Notes: generated by a model not told the origin, from the sequence alone. 64,000 bases of DNA from JANRIC01 sp033765345 (GCA_033765345.1 JANRIC010000131.1:42628-106627); one strand, 5' to 3'. Positions 1 through 9,123 are shown, numbered from the stretch's first letter. Made by a program: numbers and translations.

Positions 1-468
1 CCCGCAACCATACACAAAAGGCACAGGCTTTCCTTCCTGCTCATTGTAAAGCAAGGAGGCATACATTTGGGCAGTACATTGGGCTTGGGCATATTCAAAA
101 TCCTCATCTTTTGCTTCTACAAATGTTACGATAGGGGCTTGCATCACGCTTTTCCGGGGGTGTTTGGAAAAGAAAAAATCACATTCGCCTGACAAATCCT
201 GTGCTACATCAACAGTCAAATCTTCTCCTGAAAATAAAGTGATGTGTTTTTCAAAATAGATGGCGATTTCGGCTAAAATAGGCGAAATGATTCTTTCAGA
301 TTTACCTTTTTCATTGGTAATCGGCAATCTTTCAGCAATTGCCAATGTTTGAAGCAACCATTCAGAAGGCTGTACTTCCTTAATAATAGGAAACATCAAC
401 TCGTCTGTTTCATCTAAATTAAGTCTTTTAAGTGTTTGTTTGAAGTTTTTATAATTACTGTAGCCCAT
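1..468 (-). CDS. PD-(D/E)XK-like hypothetical protein, truncated by window edge
   Basis: The frame is open from an ATG at 466-468 to the first base of the window, giving 156 codons, so the C-terminus is outside the window. The visible part begins MGYSNYKNFKQTLKRLNL. It contains a helix with Glu (ISPILAEIAIYF), then GECDFFF and, after a short gap, FVEAKDED followed by an amphipathic stretch rich in Ala, Gln and Met. That order (E, then D, then ExK) is the pattern of a PD-(D/E)XK nuclease-fold core, and such standalone proteins are common in Cyanobacteria and Bacteroidota with no known function. The fold is inferred from the motif only. No neighbour in the window suggests a restriction system. 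Confidence 0.6.
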   Translation of the reverse strand, partial: MGYSNYKNFKQTLKRLNLDETDELMFPIIKEVQPSEWLLQTLAIAERLPITNEKGKSERIISPILAEIAIYFEKHITLFSGEDLTVDVAQDLSGECDFFFSKHPRKSVMQAPIVTFVEAKDEDFEYAQAQCTAQMYASLLYNEQEGKPVPFVYGCG

Positions 469-537
469 TTGATTGTCCTTTTTTGACAAATTTATGATTT
501 TTTGAAGATAAAGACAAGCCAAAGGATTTCAAAAAAC

Positions 538-708
538 CTATCCCTGATCATTGATTGGGCGTACTTCCCCCGCTTTGATACAAACTTGTTCGTCTTTATC
601 CAGGCGAACTCCTAAACCGTCTTCCGCTTGTGTATGTTTTGCATAAGGGCAAAACCATCCAAAGATTTGACCAAAACGGAGGGGGATTGATAGAATAATG
701 TGGGTATT
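538..708 (-). pseudogene. short coding-like remnant without start codon
   Basis: Between two stops in one minus-strand frame there are about 56 codons of protein-like composition (for example GQIFGWFCPYAKH, then DGLGVRLDKDE and KAGEVRPIND) with no ATG. The regular charge pattern looks more like the C-terminal end of a lost gene than random AT-rich DNA. I do not recognise the family. The rest of the 469-821 gap shows nothing further apart from AT-rich sequence that probably carries the promoters of the flanking genes. Confidence 0.25.
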
Positions 709-821
709 TGTCTAAAAACAAAATTAATCCCGGATTTAATCTGGTAGTTTTTTCAAACACACAATTACCGACCGGATGTATTCGTTGCCTTAAAGTATAT
801 TAACCCAACTATTTATGCATT

Positions 822-1325
822 ATGGCAAACGAAAATTTAGTATCCGTTCAAATTACTTCCGAAGATTTGAAGAAAGTAACCGAGGCTTTAAAGATTGTAG
901 AAGATACTCTCAAGCCTTATTTAATTGCACTGACTCCCGAAGAGCGTAAAAAAAAGCTAAAAATGGGGGATAAAACGATTCCTTTTGTAGAAAAAGTATC
1001 CGAATATGTAAAGTCTAATCCTGAATTTGTACCCGCTTTTATGAATGTACAGCAACTGGAAATAGACTTCAAAGCAGTAAGCGAGTTGACTTTGGTACTG
1101 CGCCCTTCCGAACAAGTCACCAACGGACTCAAGGACACCATACTACAATCAGGTGGAGAAGCCTACTCTCAAGCCTTGATGTACTACAATTCGGTCAAGC
1201 AAGCTGCTAAGAATAATATCCTTAGTGCCAAAACAATTTTTGAAGACCTCAAAAAACGTTTTGAAAAAATTAAGTCTAAAAACTCAGCCAACAATACCAA
1301 AGAGTTAAATAACACGCAATCATAA
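822..1325 (+). CDS. conserved hypothetical helical protein, 167 aa
   Basis: A 167-residue soluble, highly charged protein without signal peptide or membrane segment. It reads as mostly helical, with the block LTPEERKKKLKMGDKT near residues 39-53 and the segment YVKSNPEFVPAF near 60-75. Similar proteins of about 150 residues with a 'KMGDKT' block occur in many bacteria without assigned function. The C-terminus (KSKNSANNTKELNNTQS) is a low-complexity tail. The TAA stop at 1323-1325 sits exactly at the first unit of the 21-bp tandem repeat, so the repeat may have grown at or into the original 3' end. The start is the only ATG near the open-frame boundary. Confidence 0.7.
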   Translation: MANENLVSVQITSEDLKKVTEALKIVEDTLKPYLIALTPEERKKKLKMGDKTIPFVEKVSEYVKSNPEFVPAFMNVQQLEIDFKAVSELTLVLRPSEQVTNGLKDTILQSGGEAYSQALMYYNSVKQAAKNNILSAKTIFEDLKKRFEKIKSKNSANNTKELNNTQS

Positions 1326-1609
1326 CTTCCGAAGCTCAAACGATGACTTCCGAAGCTCAAACGATCACTTCCGAAGCTCAAACGATCACTTCCGAAGCTC
1401 AAACGATCACTTCCGAAGCTCAAACGATAGCTTCCGAAGCTCAAACGATAGCTTCCGAAGCTCAAACGATAACTTCCGAAGCTCAAACGATAGCTTCCGA
1501 AGCTCAAACGATAGCTTCCGAAGCTCAAACGATAGCTTCCGAAGTCCAAACGATAGCTTCCGAAGTCCAAACGATAGCTTCCGAAGCTCAAACGATCACT
1601 TCCGAAGCT
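1326..1609. repeat. 21-bp tandem repeat, about 13.5 units (heptapeptide periodicity)
   Basis: Cores CTTCCGAAG(CT/TC)CAAACGAT recur at 1326, 1347, 1368 and so on every 21 bp to 1599, giving 13 full units plus a partial one. Variation is confined to the two or three bases before the core (gat-a/c/g) and a CT to TC swap in two neighbouring units (1536 and 1557). Because 21 is a multiple of three, several frames are open. One forward frame from 1343 would read (T/A)SEAQTI repeated, a coiled-coil-like heptad, up to a stop at 1627. There is no spacer variation, so it is not a CRISPR. Confidence 0.95.
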
Positions 1610-1640
1610 ATAATTTTAACTATTTAAGCTAAGGTATACA

Positions 1641-1691
1641 CTGCAAAACCTCAGACAAATACTTGATATGTATTGTTTTGAGGTTTTGTAG
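1641..1691. terminator. stem-loop after the tandem repeat
   Basis: CTGCAAAACCTCA (1641-1653) pairs with TGAGGTTTTGTAG (1679-1691) with one mismatch and a 25-nt loop. It lies downstream of the 822-1325 gene and its repeat. The T-run is poor, so the terminator role is tentative. The remainder of 1692-1866 shows nothing recognisable. Confidence 0.4.
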
Positions 1692-1866
1692 TTCATAAGG
1701 CATAATACTCAGATAAGCAGGAAAGAAAAATACTCGGAAAAATCCATTCATCCTGTAAAAATATTGCAAAATTGAGCTATGTAGGCTAATTTTATACATC
1801 ATTGTACTCAACCCCAATCTCATCTCCATACAATTTTAATTTTTACCCATAATTATCCTTTATAGT

Positions 1867-2800
1867 ATGAAAAATGCAAGGTTTTGCGGTTTTGTAGTAA
1901 TTTATTTGTTTTCATCTTTATTTTTATCTGTTAAAGGGCAGTACGTACCCAAAAAAGGAGATCATTTGAGGAATTATAAAGACGCTAATATTACATATGT
2001 AGACACGCATCACCAACCTATTGATAATCTGGGAGAAACAGCATATATGGTAATTTCTCAAGTTTTACCTTGACAGTGCTTTGTATGTCGAGGCCTATTA
2101 TCATCATGGTGTCCTAGATGGTATACTTTCTGCGTACTATCCTAACCAAAATCTTAAATTATCAGGAAAATATAGTGAAGGTGATCAAATCGGTTTATGG
2201 CAGTATTGGTATGAAAACGGACAATTAAGAGAAAACCGCTTTTATATAAAAGAAATTCAAGATAAAGCAGTAGTTAATTTCCCTCATTATCAAATCTACA
2301 ATGCTTGGACTGAGACGGGTGAGCAAACTGTAAAAGATGGAAATGGTTTTTATTATGGAAATATCGAGCAGCATCTGTATTATCAAGATAAAATTTACGC
2401 CAAGGGTGCATTAAAAGATGGATTCCGAACTGGACTTTGGACAGGAACTCGAGAAACGGTAGAAAAATATTATGAAGAAGAATATGTGAAGGGACTACTT
2501 ATCAAAGGAACGAGTTATGATTTATACAATAATACCTACGAATACACCGAACTTGAAAAATATGCTAGCCCAAAAGATGGTATGGAAGCACTCTACCGAG
2601 AAATCAACGAACACCTCGTATATCCCAAATCAGCCCGCCGCAAAGGAATAGAAGCAAGGGTAATTATCCAGTTTGTGGTCAATAAAACCGGTAATCTGGA
2701 AGATATTAAAGTATTGAAAGGAATTAGCCCTGATTGTGACCAGGCAGCTGTAGATGCTTTAAAGAAAACCTCAGCCTGGAAACCTGACATTCACAACTAA
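1867..2800 (+). pseudogene. secreted MORN-repeat/TonB C-terminal domain protein, frameshifted and truncated
   Basis: The first frame (1867-2073) starts with a signal peptide (MKNARFCGF... ending near SVKGQ) and stops early after YMVISQVLP. The continuation is in another frame: reading FLKFYLDSALYVEAYYHHG from about 2054 restores an uninterrupted protein to 2800, so a frameshift lies near 2050-2057. The second part has MORN/YwqK-like repeats (GKYSEGDQIGLWQYWYENG) and a TonB_C domain (LVYPKSARRKGIEARVIIQF, then DCDQAAVDALKKTSAWKP). The usual ending after WKPG.HNG is missing: the frame stops at DIHN, where IS200-type transposase sequence begins. In the family this is a periplasmic or secreted protein with a TonB-like C-terminus. 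Here it is very likely dead. Confidence 0.75.
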
Positions 2801-2934
2801 GCGCAGTCATTAAATACATTGATAATCAAGAAATACATCACGCAAAAAAGACATTCAAAGAAGAATATTTAGAATTTCTTGAGAAATTTCAAGTTGAATT
2901 TGATGAAAAATATTTGTTTGAATGGATCGAGTAG
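2789..2934 (+). pseudogene. C-terminal remnant of an IS200-type / REP-associated tyrosine transposase
   Basis: A frame reading HSQLSAVIKYIDNQEIHH, then KKTFKEEYLEFLEKF and DEKYLFEWIE followed by TAG at 2932-2934, is the C-terminus of the Y1 transposase (IS200/TnpA-REP) family, where 'YIxNQExHHxKxTFxEEY' is a hallmark. Only about 48 codons remain, and the catalytic HUH and Tyr region is absent. Its left end overlaps the broken TonB_C gene in a different frame, so the junction lies near 2780-2790. Confidence 0.75.
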
Positions 2935-2947
2935 CCATAAATTTGTC

Positions 2948-3023
2948 GATGCTATCAATATTGCGCACCTACGGCACTAAGGAAATCTTCTTTTGATGCT
3001 ATCAATATTGCGCACCTACGGCA
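2948..3023. repeat. 29-bp direct repeat pair beside transposase remnant
   Basis: The same 29 bases, beginning GATGCTATCAATATTGCGC and ending ACCTACGGCA, occur at 2948-2976 and 2995-3023, 47 bp apart. They lie immediately 3' of the transposase remnant. Similar short repeats flank REP-type transposases, so these may be end sequences of the lost element (inference). Confidence 0.85.
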
Positions 3024-3041
3024 TTAGGGATTTTTATCTGC

Positions 3042-4913
3042 TCAATCTCCCAACAGTTCTACCTCCTCCATCATATCTCCTATCTGGATGCGGTGTACCA
3101 CATCCATCCCTTCTACGACTTCGGCAAAGATCGTGTAGCGTCCGTCCAGGTGAGGCGTGGCGGTGTGGGTAATAAAAAACTGACAGCTTTCGGTGTCTTT
3201 GCCGGCCGAAGCCAAACCTACACTCCCGGCTTTGTATAAAAGCGGCGTAAATTCCGAACGAATGGTATAATCTAAGCCTCCGAAACCGTCTCCTCGGGGG
3301 CATCCACCCTGCACGACAAAATTGGGTACAATTCGGTGGAAAGTTTTTTTGTCGTAAAATCCTTCTTTGACAAGCTTTACAAAAGTCGCTACACTACCTG
3401 GTGCTTCATTGACTTTAAGCTGTAGGGTAATATTGCCCAAAGAGGTTTGAATAAGCACTTTTTGATTTTGATCTAGCGTGCGGATGATTTGCCAGTCGAT
3501 CGGCGGTTCTGTAGTTTTAGGGAATTCCGTCTGGGTTTTTCTCCCTTCCAGATAGTCAATTGTTTTTTGTAATTCCTGGTAGGCCTCGATATCTCGGGGA
3601 AGTTGGAGCATTGTTAAGGTTTTTTTCATAAAATCAATATCCGGAGACATCGCCCTGGCTTTGACCTGTGGCTCACGCAAAAAGATGGCAGCGTGATAGA
3701 TCAGGGCAATATCTTGACTTTCAATGGCTTTTTGCAAAATGGCTGCATATTGCTTTTCGGCATCCGCGACCGTTTTTTGAAGTGCCTCGAGGTTTTTTGC
3801 TTGATACATTTGGAGGAGAGCTTCCAGGGCAGAAGTTCTGACGTAGGCGTGTTTGGCTTTGAAGAAATAATTTTTAATTTGAGGGAAAAGTGCCGGTTGG
3901 TCGCTCAAGGTTTTCAGCAAATCACCCAGTTGATATGGGTTGGGCAGATTGTCTATTTTTTCAATTTGATTCAAAGGTTTTTGATCCTTAAATTTGCTTC
4001 CGAGCACATGCTGCGCTGTCAAGATCAAATGCATGTTTTTTTCCAGGGAGGCACTTTCTAGGATATCCTTTACCTGATTAAATTCATAATTAGCCAGGCT
4101 TCTTAAAATATTGACCTTCACCATATAATTTTCTTCCTGTGTATATTTTTCCTTCAAAAAACTGAGTGCCTCAGGGTTTTTCATCCTGCCCAAAGCCTGC
4201 GCCAGGTTCATCCGTACGGTAGGATTTTGTTCTTTTGAAAATTGATTTTGAATATCTTGTTGATATGTAGCCAAATTCAAATCCGCAAAACGCCCCAGAT
4301 ACAAGCCAGCAATCTCCCGTACTTCAGATTCGGGATGTTGTAAAAGGCTTACGACTTTTTGGGTAGCTTTTTCCGTGAAAACGCCTTTTAAACCTGCTCG
4401 GTAGAATCCTCTCCCTTGCCCCAGACAAACCGGCAAGGTATCACAACTTTGCCCAATCAAAAAATCAAGAGTTTCCTGAGTGGCACATTTGCCCATAGCT
4501 TCCAAGATTTGGGCTTTGACTTTTACATTTATTTCAGTTTGTGCACATTTGATTAAATCTTTTGTCGCCGAAATGCTTCCAATTTGCCCCAGCGCAAAAG
4601 CTGCTGCCTCACGTACCTCATCCGAAATATCCTGCGTGAGTTTGAGAAGCTCTGGGATCGCTGTGCTATCTTGCAAAGAAGCAAAAGCCAGTGCGGTAGC
4701 CGCCCGATAATCGGATTTATCATCCCGTAGAAAAGTCAAAAGTTCCTGGGTTTTTCTCTGGTCTTGTAAATCATAAATCTGACGGAATTTGGGGTCAACA
4801 AAGCGATTTTTTGCCCAGGAGTCTGTTGAGTTCTCCAGGGAAGAGCTATGATGCTGACATGAAAAAAGAAACCCAAAAATGAAAAACCCTACTGTAAAAA
4901 ATCTTACAATCAT
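3042..4913 (-). CDS. lipoprotein with HEAT repeats and C-terminal cyclophilin-type peptidyl-prolyl isomerase
   Basis: 623 residues. The N-terminus is a lipoprotein signal ending at Cys19 (FGFLFSC). Residues about 50-300 are HEAT-like repeats (for example VREAAAFALGQIG, VREIAGLYLGRFA, VRMNLAQALGRMK). The C-terminal 140 residues, from about 484, are a cyclophilin domain with the FHRIVPNFVVQGG signature (Arg at about 527, Gln at about 535), SCQFFIT and HLDGRYTIF, so the active-site residues appear largely intact, with His where many cyclophilins have Trp. It would catalyse cis-trans isomerisation of prolyl bonds in the periplasm or at the outer membrane, the HEAT solenoid probably binding a client. 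It is divergent from RecQ, with a 253-bp AT-rich gap (4914-5166) that must hold both promoters. Confidence 0.88.
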   Translation of the reverse strand: MIVRFFTVGFFIFGFLFSCQHHSSSLENSTDSWAKNRFVDPKFRQIYDLQDQRKTQELLTFLRDDKSDYRAATALAFASLQDSTAIPELLKLTQDISDEVREAAAFALGQIGSISATKDLIKCAQTEINVKVKAQILEAMGKCATQETLDFLIGQSCDTLPVCLGQGRGFYRAGLKGVFTEKATQKVVSLLQHPESEVREIAGLYLGRFADLNLATYQQDIQNQFSKEQNPTVRMNLAQALGRMKNPEALSFLKEKYTQEENYMVKVNILRSLANYEFNQVKDILESASLEKNMHLILTAQHVLGSKFKDQKPLNQIEKIDNLPNPYQLGDLLKTLSDQPALFPQIKNYFFKAKHAYVRTSALEALLQMYQAKNLEALQKTVADAEKQYAAILQKAIESQDIALIYHAAIFLREPQVKARAMSPDIDFMKKTLTMLQLPRDIEAYQELQKTIDYLEGRKTQTEFPKTTEPPIDWQIIRTLDQNQKVLIQTSLGNITLQLKVNEAPGSVATFVKLVKEGFYDKKTFHRIVPNFVVQGGCPRGDGFGGLDYTIRSEFTPLLYKAGSVGLASAGKDTESCQFFITHTATPHLDGRYTIFAEVVEGMDVVHRIQIGDMMEEVELLGD

Positions 4914-5166
4914 GGCTGTTTATATAAAAATGTTGAAAATAAAAAAACCTAATTAAAAAGAATAAAAATCAAATTAATGACATAAATCCAATTTAATTAG
5001 AATTTATTCAAAATTAAATGCATTTATTAGGAAATTAATAATTTAAGACATACATTTGGGGGTAATTTAAGCATATTTTTAGAATTGCCTAAAGGAGATG
5101 ATCAATACTTTTAGGAAAAATAGATAAAAGCCATTCAATCAAATAAATTAAGATTAAGACCCTAAG

Positions 5167-7317
5167 ATGAGCACAATATCCGAAGCCAAAGCTAATTTAA
5201 AAAAATATTTTGGGTACGATAGCTTTCGACCCCAGCAGGAAGAAATCATTCAGGAGGTACTTTCCAAACAAGACGTACTTGTGCTTATGCCTACCGGAGG
5301 TGGAAAGTCCATTTGCTATCAGATTCCAGCAGTAAGTCTTCCGGGCACTTGTATTGTGATTTCTCCTTTGATTGCGCTGATGAAAGACCAAGTAGAGGCC
5401 TTACGCGCCAATGGAATCTCAGCGGCATTTTTGAATAGCAGCCTGATCTCGGCAGAGCAGCAAAAAGTAGAACAAGATGCCCTTTCCGGCAAATTAAAGC
5501 TTCTTTATGTTTCTCCTGAAAAGCTACTTACCCGTGATTTTTACAACCTGATGCTTTCTTTGGAAATTAATCTGATTGCCATTGATGAAGCTCATTGTAT
5601 TTCTGCTTGGGGGCATGATTTCCGACCAGAATACACGCAGTTGCGTTTTTTGAAAAATAAATTTCCCGCTGTTCCAATCATTGCACTTACAGCTACTGCC
5701 GATAAAGTAACCCGCAAAGACATTCTAACCCAATTACAACTTACTGATCCTAAGGTTTTTATTGCTTCTTTCGATCGTCCAAACCTGAGCCTGAACGTAC
5801 TTCCAGCACAAAACCGCTTCAAGGTCATTATGGAATTGATCCAAAAACGCCCCAACGATTCGGGGATCATCTATTGCCTAAGCCGCAAGAGTACAGAAGA
5901 AATTGCCGAAAAACTCCGCTTTAGTGGCGTAAATGCCGCCCATTATCATGCTCTACTCTCTGCCGAACAGCGCGCCCAAACCCAAGAAGATTTTATCCAG
6001 GATCGTGTGCCGATTATCTGTGCTACGATTGCATTTGGAATGGGCATTGACAAATCCAATGTGCGCTGGGTGATTCATTACAATCTCCCTAAAAATATTG
6101 AGGGTTATTACCAAGAAATCGGCCGGGCAGGACGCGACGGACTTAAGAGCAATACCTTGCTTTTTTATAGCATCCGGGATGTGGCTCTGCTGAGAAGTTT
6201 TATAGAAGAAAGCGGGCAAAAAGAAGTACAACTCGCCAAACTTGAGCGCATGCAAGAATACGCCGAGGCACATACCTGCCGCCGAAAAATCCTACTGAGT
6301 TATTTCGGCGAACATCTCACCGAAGACTGCGGCAATTGTGACGTTTGTAAAAACCCACCTACCAATTTTGATGGTACGGTTTTTACCCAACAAGCGCTCT
6401 CAGCACTCGCACGCCTGAAAGAAAAAGTAAGCTTAGGAACTCTTATCGACGTGCTTCGGGGCTCTTCCAAGCAGGAAGTCATCGAGAAAGGCTACCATCA
6501 GATCAAAACCTATGGCATCGGCCGCCAAATCTCCGCCCTTCATTGGCAGCAATACCTCTTGCAAATGCTCCACCAGGGATTTATGGAAATTGACTACGAA
6601 CACGAACAACAACTCCGCATTACGCCTTTGGGAAAGGAAGTGCTTTTTGACAAACGCCAAGTCAAACTCATCAAACCTGATGAAATAGAAAAAAGAATCC
6701 GAGAAAATATCGAGAAATCACAAGAAAAACCCAAAACCCAGGTTTTCAAAGAAGAATTGTTTGAGGAATTGCGAAAAATTCGATTGGATATTGCTCGTGA
6801 TGGAAATATCCCTCCTTATGTCGTTTTCAGTGATGCTACCCTCCAGGAAATGTCTGAGAAAAGACCAACCATCGAGGAAGAAATAAAAAAAATCTCTGGT
6901 GTAGGAGAAAAAAAATACCAACTTTATGGACAAATTTTCATAGATGCTATCATTGATTTTATTAAGAAGAAAAATGAAGAAGGCGAAAGAATAAAAGGCA
7001 GCACCTATATCATCACCTATGATTATTATAAATCAGGCTTATCGGTAGACGAAATTGCCCAAAAAAGAGAGATTAGCTCAGCTACGGTACTTTCGCACCT
7101 TACTTACTTGTATGACCTGGGGCAAGAAGTCGATCTGGAATCTATGATCAGCATTCAAGAAAAAGAAATCATCTATCAGGCCTTTGATACGGTCGGTTTC
7201 GGCAAAGCCATGAAACCTTTTTTTGAATACCTGCAAGAGAAAATACCTTATGATAAAATTCGTATCGCTTCTTCCATTTACAAAAAAGAAAAAAATATTA
7301 AATTTGAGAATAATTAA
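5167..7317 (+). CDS. recQ: ATP-dependent DNA helicase RecQ
   Basis: 716 residues. Walker A is MPTGGGKS at 41-48 and the DEAH box is at 140-143, followed by CISAWGHDFR (the RecQ aromatic-rich loop). The helicase C-terminal domain has IGRAGRDG. A zinc-binding module follows (CRRKILLSYFGE, then CGNCDVC, near 370-395), then RQC, an HRDC-like segment around 530-600 (PPYVVFSDATLQEM) and a final helix-turn-helix region (YYKSGLSVDEIAQKREIS). It unwinds DNA 3'-5' in recombination and fork repair. The last codons (KFENN, stop) run directly into a 9-bp tandem repeat that supplies the TAA, so the natural C-terminus may have been changed. The start ATG at 5167 follows an AT-rich leader without clear ribosome binding site. 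Confidence 0.96.
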   Translation: MSTISEAKANLKKYFGYDSFRPQQEEIIQEVLSKQDVLVLMPTGGGKSICYQIPAVSLPGTCIVISPLIALMKDQVEALRANGISAAFLNSSLISAEQQKVEQDALSGKLKLLYVSPEKLLTRDFYNLMLSLEINLIAIDEAHCISAWGHDFRPEYTQLRFLKNKFPAVPIIALTATADKVTRKDILTQLQLTDPKVFIASFDRPNLSLNVLPAQNRFKVIMELIQKRPNDSGIIYCLSRKSTEEIAEKLRFSGVNAAHYHALLSAEQRAQTQEDFIQDRVPIICATIAFGMGIDKSNVRWVIHYNLPKNIEGYYQEIGRAGRDGLKSNTLLFYSIRDVALLRSFIEESGQKEVQLAKLERMQEYAEAHTCRRKILLSYFGEHLTEDCGNCDVCKNPPTNFDGTVFTQQALSALARLKEKVSLGTLIDVLRGSSKQEVIEKGYHQIKTYGIGRQISALHWQQYLLQMLHQGFMEIDYEHEQQLRITPLGKEVLFDKRQVKLIKPDEIEKRIRENIEKSQEKPKTQVFKEELFEELRKIRLDIARDGNIPPYVVFSDATLQEMSEKRPTIEEEIKKISGVGEKKYQLYGQIFIDAIIDFIKKKNEEGERIKGSTYIITYDYYKSGLSVDEIAQKREISSATVLSHLTYLYDLGQEVDLESMISIQEKEIIYQAFDTVGFGKAMKPFFEYLQEKIPYDKIRIASSIYKKEKNIKFENN

Positions 7318-7432
7318 AATAATTAAAATAATTAAAATAATTAAAATAATTAAAATAATTAAAATAATTAAAATAATTAAAATAATTAAAATAATTAAAA
7401 TAATTAAAATAATTAAAATAATTAAAATAATT
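7310..7432. repeat. 9-bp tandem repeat AATTAAAAT, about 13.7 units
   Basis: A perfect array of a 9-bp unit covers the recQ stop codon and the next 115 bp. The period is three codons (I-I-K in one frame), so expansion is frame-neutral. The following 7433-7620 is AT-rich and shows no gene; it separates the convergent recQ and arginine deiminase genes. Confidence 0.97.
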
Positions 7433-7620
7433 TCTTATAAAACATTGAAAATCAAATTATTATAAATTGTGCTTTTTTTTATAATTTCTAATCAAAAATA
7501 TATTTTTATTGGCTAAAAATTAGAATAGTGCAATTTATTAGCTATTTTCTTTGAGAGTAAATCCGATTTATAACAAGGTAAATTTATAATTTCCTTAATT
7601 CCTTAATTTTTTTAATTTCT

Positions 7621-9081
7621 TTAACAATCATCCCTCAGCAAAGGCATACTCATACAATGAGAGCCACCTCGGGCACGAGAAAGCTCGGCGGAGGGCAATA
7701 AAATCAAGGTATTTTGTATTTCGTTGGGGTGTTTCTCACCTTTTACAAACTGATCTACCAAATCTGCAGCCATGAGCACCTCAAAACCTTGTTTTTTGAA
7801 AGATTCGGCGGTTTTGGTATTACGATCATACCCAATCACTACCCCTTCACGGATGGCAAGCACATTGCAGGAGTCAGTCCATTGCTCACGCAGCACAAAA
7901 GGATATTCACCATCGCCGGAGTATATAAATCGGGTTTCTTCGCTGCTTTGAAAGTCGTTTTGGCTGATGTCATCCAGCAAATCTTCTAAATATTCAAAAT
8001 GAATGGGATTGTTTTCATTGCCTTGATGAAACTGGATGATTTCGGGGCGATGCTTTTTTCCAAAAAAGGGTGAATTGGCATCCTGGATGTAACTTCGGTC
8101 GGTATAAGCGATATTTTGCCGAGATAAAGCCCCAAAAAGCACCCAAACATTGCGTTTGACTTGGGTAAATACCGTGTCGATGTGCATAAAATCACGTTTT
8201 TTTGGGATTTTGATGACCGTGACTTTACGCACAATATTCCGGCTGAAAAGCTGATCTATGATTCTGTTGACGGCTTTGTAAGAAGTTCTTTCGCTGATAC
8301 CTACCAACACGTGATTTTTATGAACAACCATAATATCCCCTCCTTCCAGGGTGATTTCATTCTGAGCAGCTTCCTCCAAGCTTAGGTAGAAATGATGCTC
8401 ATCATCACTGATTTCAATGATTTTATCCTGATAATCCTTAAAAAAGGGGTGATTGTAAAAAATATATTTCATCATCAGCGATTCGCGGAAGCGCACCAGT
8501 TTGGCAGGGCGATTCAAAAGGATGTGGTCATTGATCACAATGCCAATATCACGGGTAAAAATAAAATTAGGTACAGGAGGGAAAATAATCTGCCCGTCTG
8601 GCATCACGCCAGAGATCAGCGTCTTGGCGAGTTCGCAAGGCTCAATAGCCATCAATTCATCCACACTTCGGTAAGGGCATCGCTCAATGGCACAGATAGA
8701 AGACACCAATTTTAATTTAAGAACTTGATCTTCTATCACTTCTGCCAGCAAAAACTGAGGATCAATCACTTTATCAGATTTAAAATAGGCTTTCTGATCA
8801 GGCTCATAAAACTGACGTTGGTTTTGAGGATCATCAGCGAATTTGATCTGAGAAATGATCTTATCAGGATCCAAAAAAAAGAGCAACAGTTTGACATAAA
8901 AGTCGTATTCATCCTTGCGCATCGAGTCCAGATGAATGATGTCCTCAAAAAGCCAGTCTTGGGCTTTGGAAGGAATGACCTTTGCCAGTCCATTGTCTGG
9001 GTTATGAATCATCAGACGACGAAGCTGTCCGATCTCAGAACTTACATAAATAGTATTTTTGTTTAAATTTTCGCTTTGCAT
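7621..9081 (-). CDS. arginine deiminase family protein
   Basis: 486 residues, longer than the usual 400-410. The guanidino-group-modifying pattern is complete: EGGDIMV around 240, HIDTVF around 300 (His and Asp of the triad) and the nucleophile in GGSHCMSMPL, with Cys at position 476. Arginine deiminases hydrolyse L-arginine to citrulline and ammonia in the cytoplasm. An amidinotransferase or other guanidino hydrolase with a related fold cannot be excluded because of the extended N-terminal half. It is divergent, with an 82-bp gap, from a PLP-dependent arginine/ornithine-type decarboxylase, which suggests both act on arginine. Confidence 0.82.
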   Translation of the reverse strand: MQSENLNKNTIYVSSEIGQLRRLMIHNPDNGLAKVIPSKAQDWLFEDIIHLDSMRKDEYDFYVKLLLFFLDPDKIISQIKFADDPQNQRQFYEPDQKAYFKSDKVIDPQFLLAEVIEDQVLKLKLVSSICAIERCPYRSVDELMAIEPCELAKTLISGVMPDGQIIFPPVPNFIFTRDIGIVINDHILLNRPAKLVRFRESLMMKYIFYNHPFFKDYQDKIIEISDDEHHFYLSLEEAAQNEITLEGGDIMVVHKNHVLVGISERTSYKAVNRIIDQLFSRNIVRKVTVIKIPKKRDFMHIDTVFTQVKRNVWVLFGALSRQNIAYTDRSYIQDANSPFFGKKHRPEIIQFHQGNENNPIHFEYLEDLLDDISQNDFQSSEETRFIYSGDGEYPFVLREQWTDSCNVLAIREGVVIGYDRNTKTAESFKKQGFEVLMAADLVDQFVKGEKHPNEIQNTLILLPSAELSRARGGSHCMSMPLLRDDC

Positions 9082-9092
9082 AGAGAATAGTA

Positions 9093-9123
9093 TTGATATT
9101 TATTGTCTAAAAGCTTTACTTTG
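9093..9123 (+). promoter_or_regulatory. candidate Bacteroidota promoter for the decarboxylase gene
   Basis: A TTG at 9093-9095, a 20-bp spacer and TTACTTTG at 9116-9123 (7 of 8 to TAnnTTTG) precede the ATG at 9164 by about 40 bp. It lies in the 82-bp divergent gap with the arginine deiminase gene. Confidence 0.4.

Noticed and set aside
1184..1627. Minus-strand 135-aa and plus-strand 94-aa ORFs over the 21-bp repeat
   Set aside because: Both consist almost only of the repeat read in different frames; the 21-bp period keeps all frames open. No start context or homology outside the repeat.
7223..7465. 80-aa ORF ending in an Ile-Ile-Lys repeat
   Set aside because: It is the 9-bp array read in a frame overlapping the recQ 3' end.
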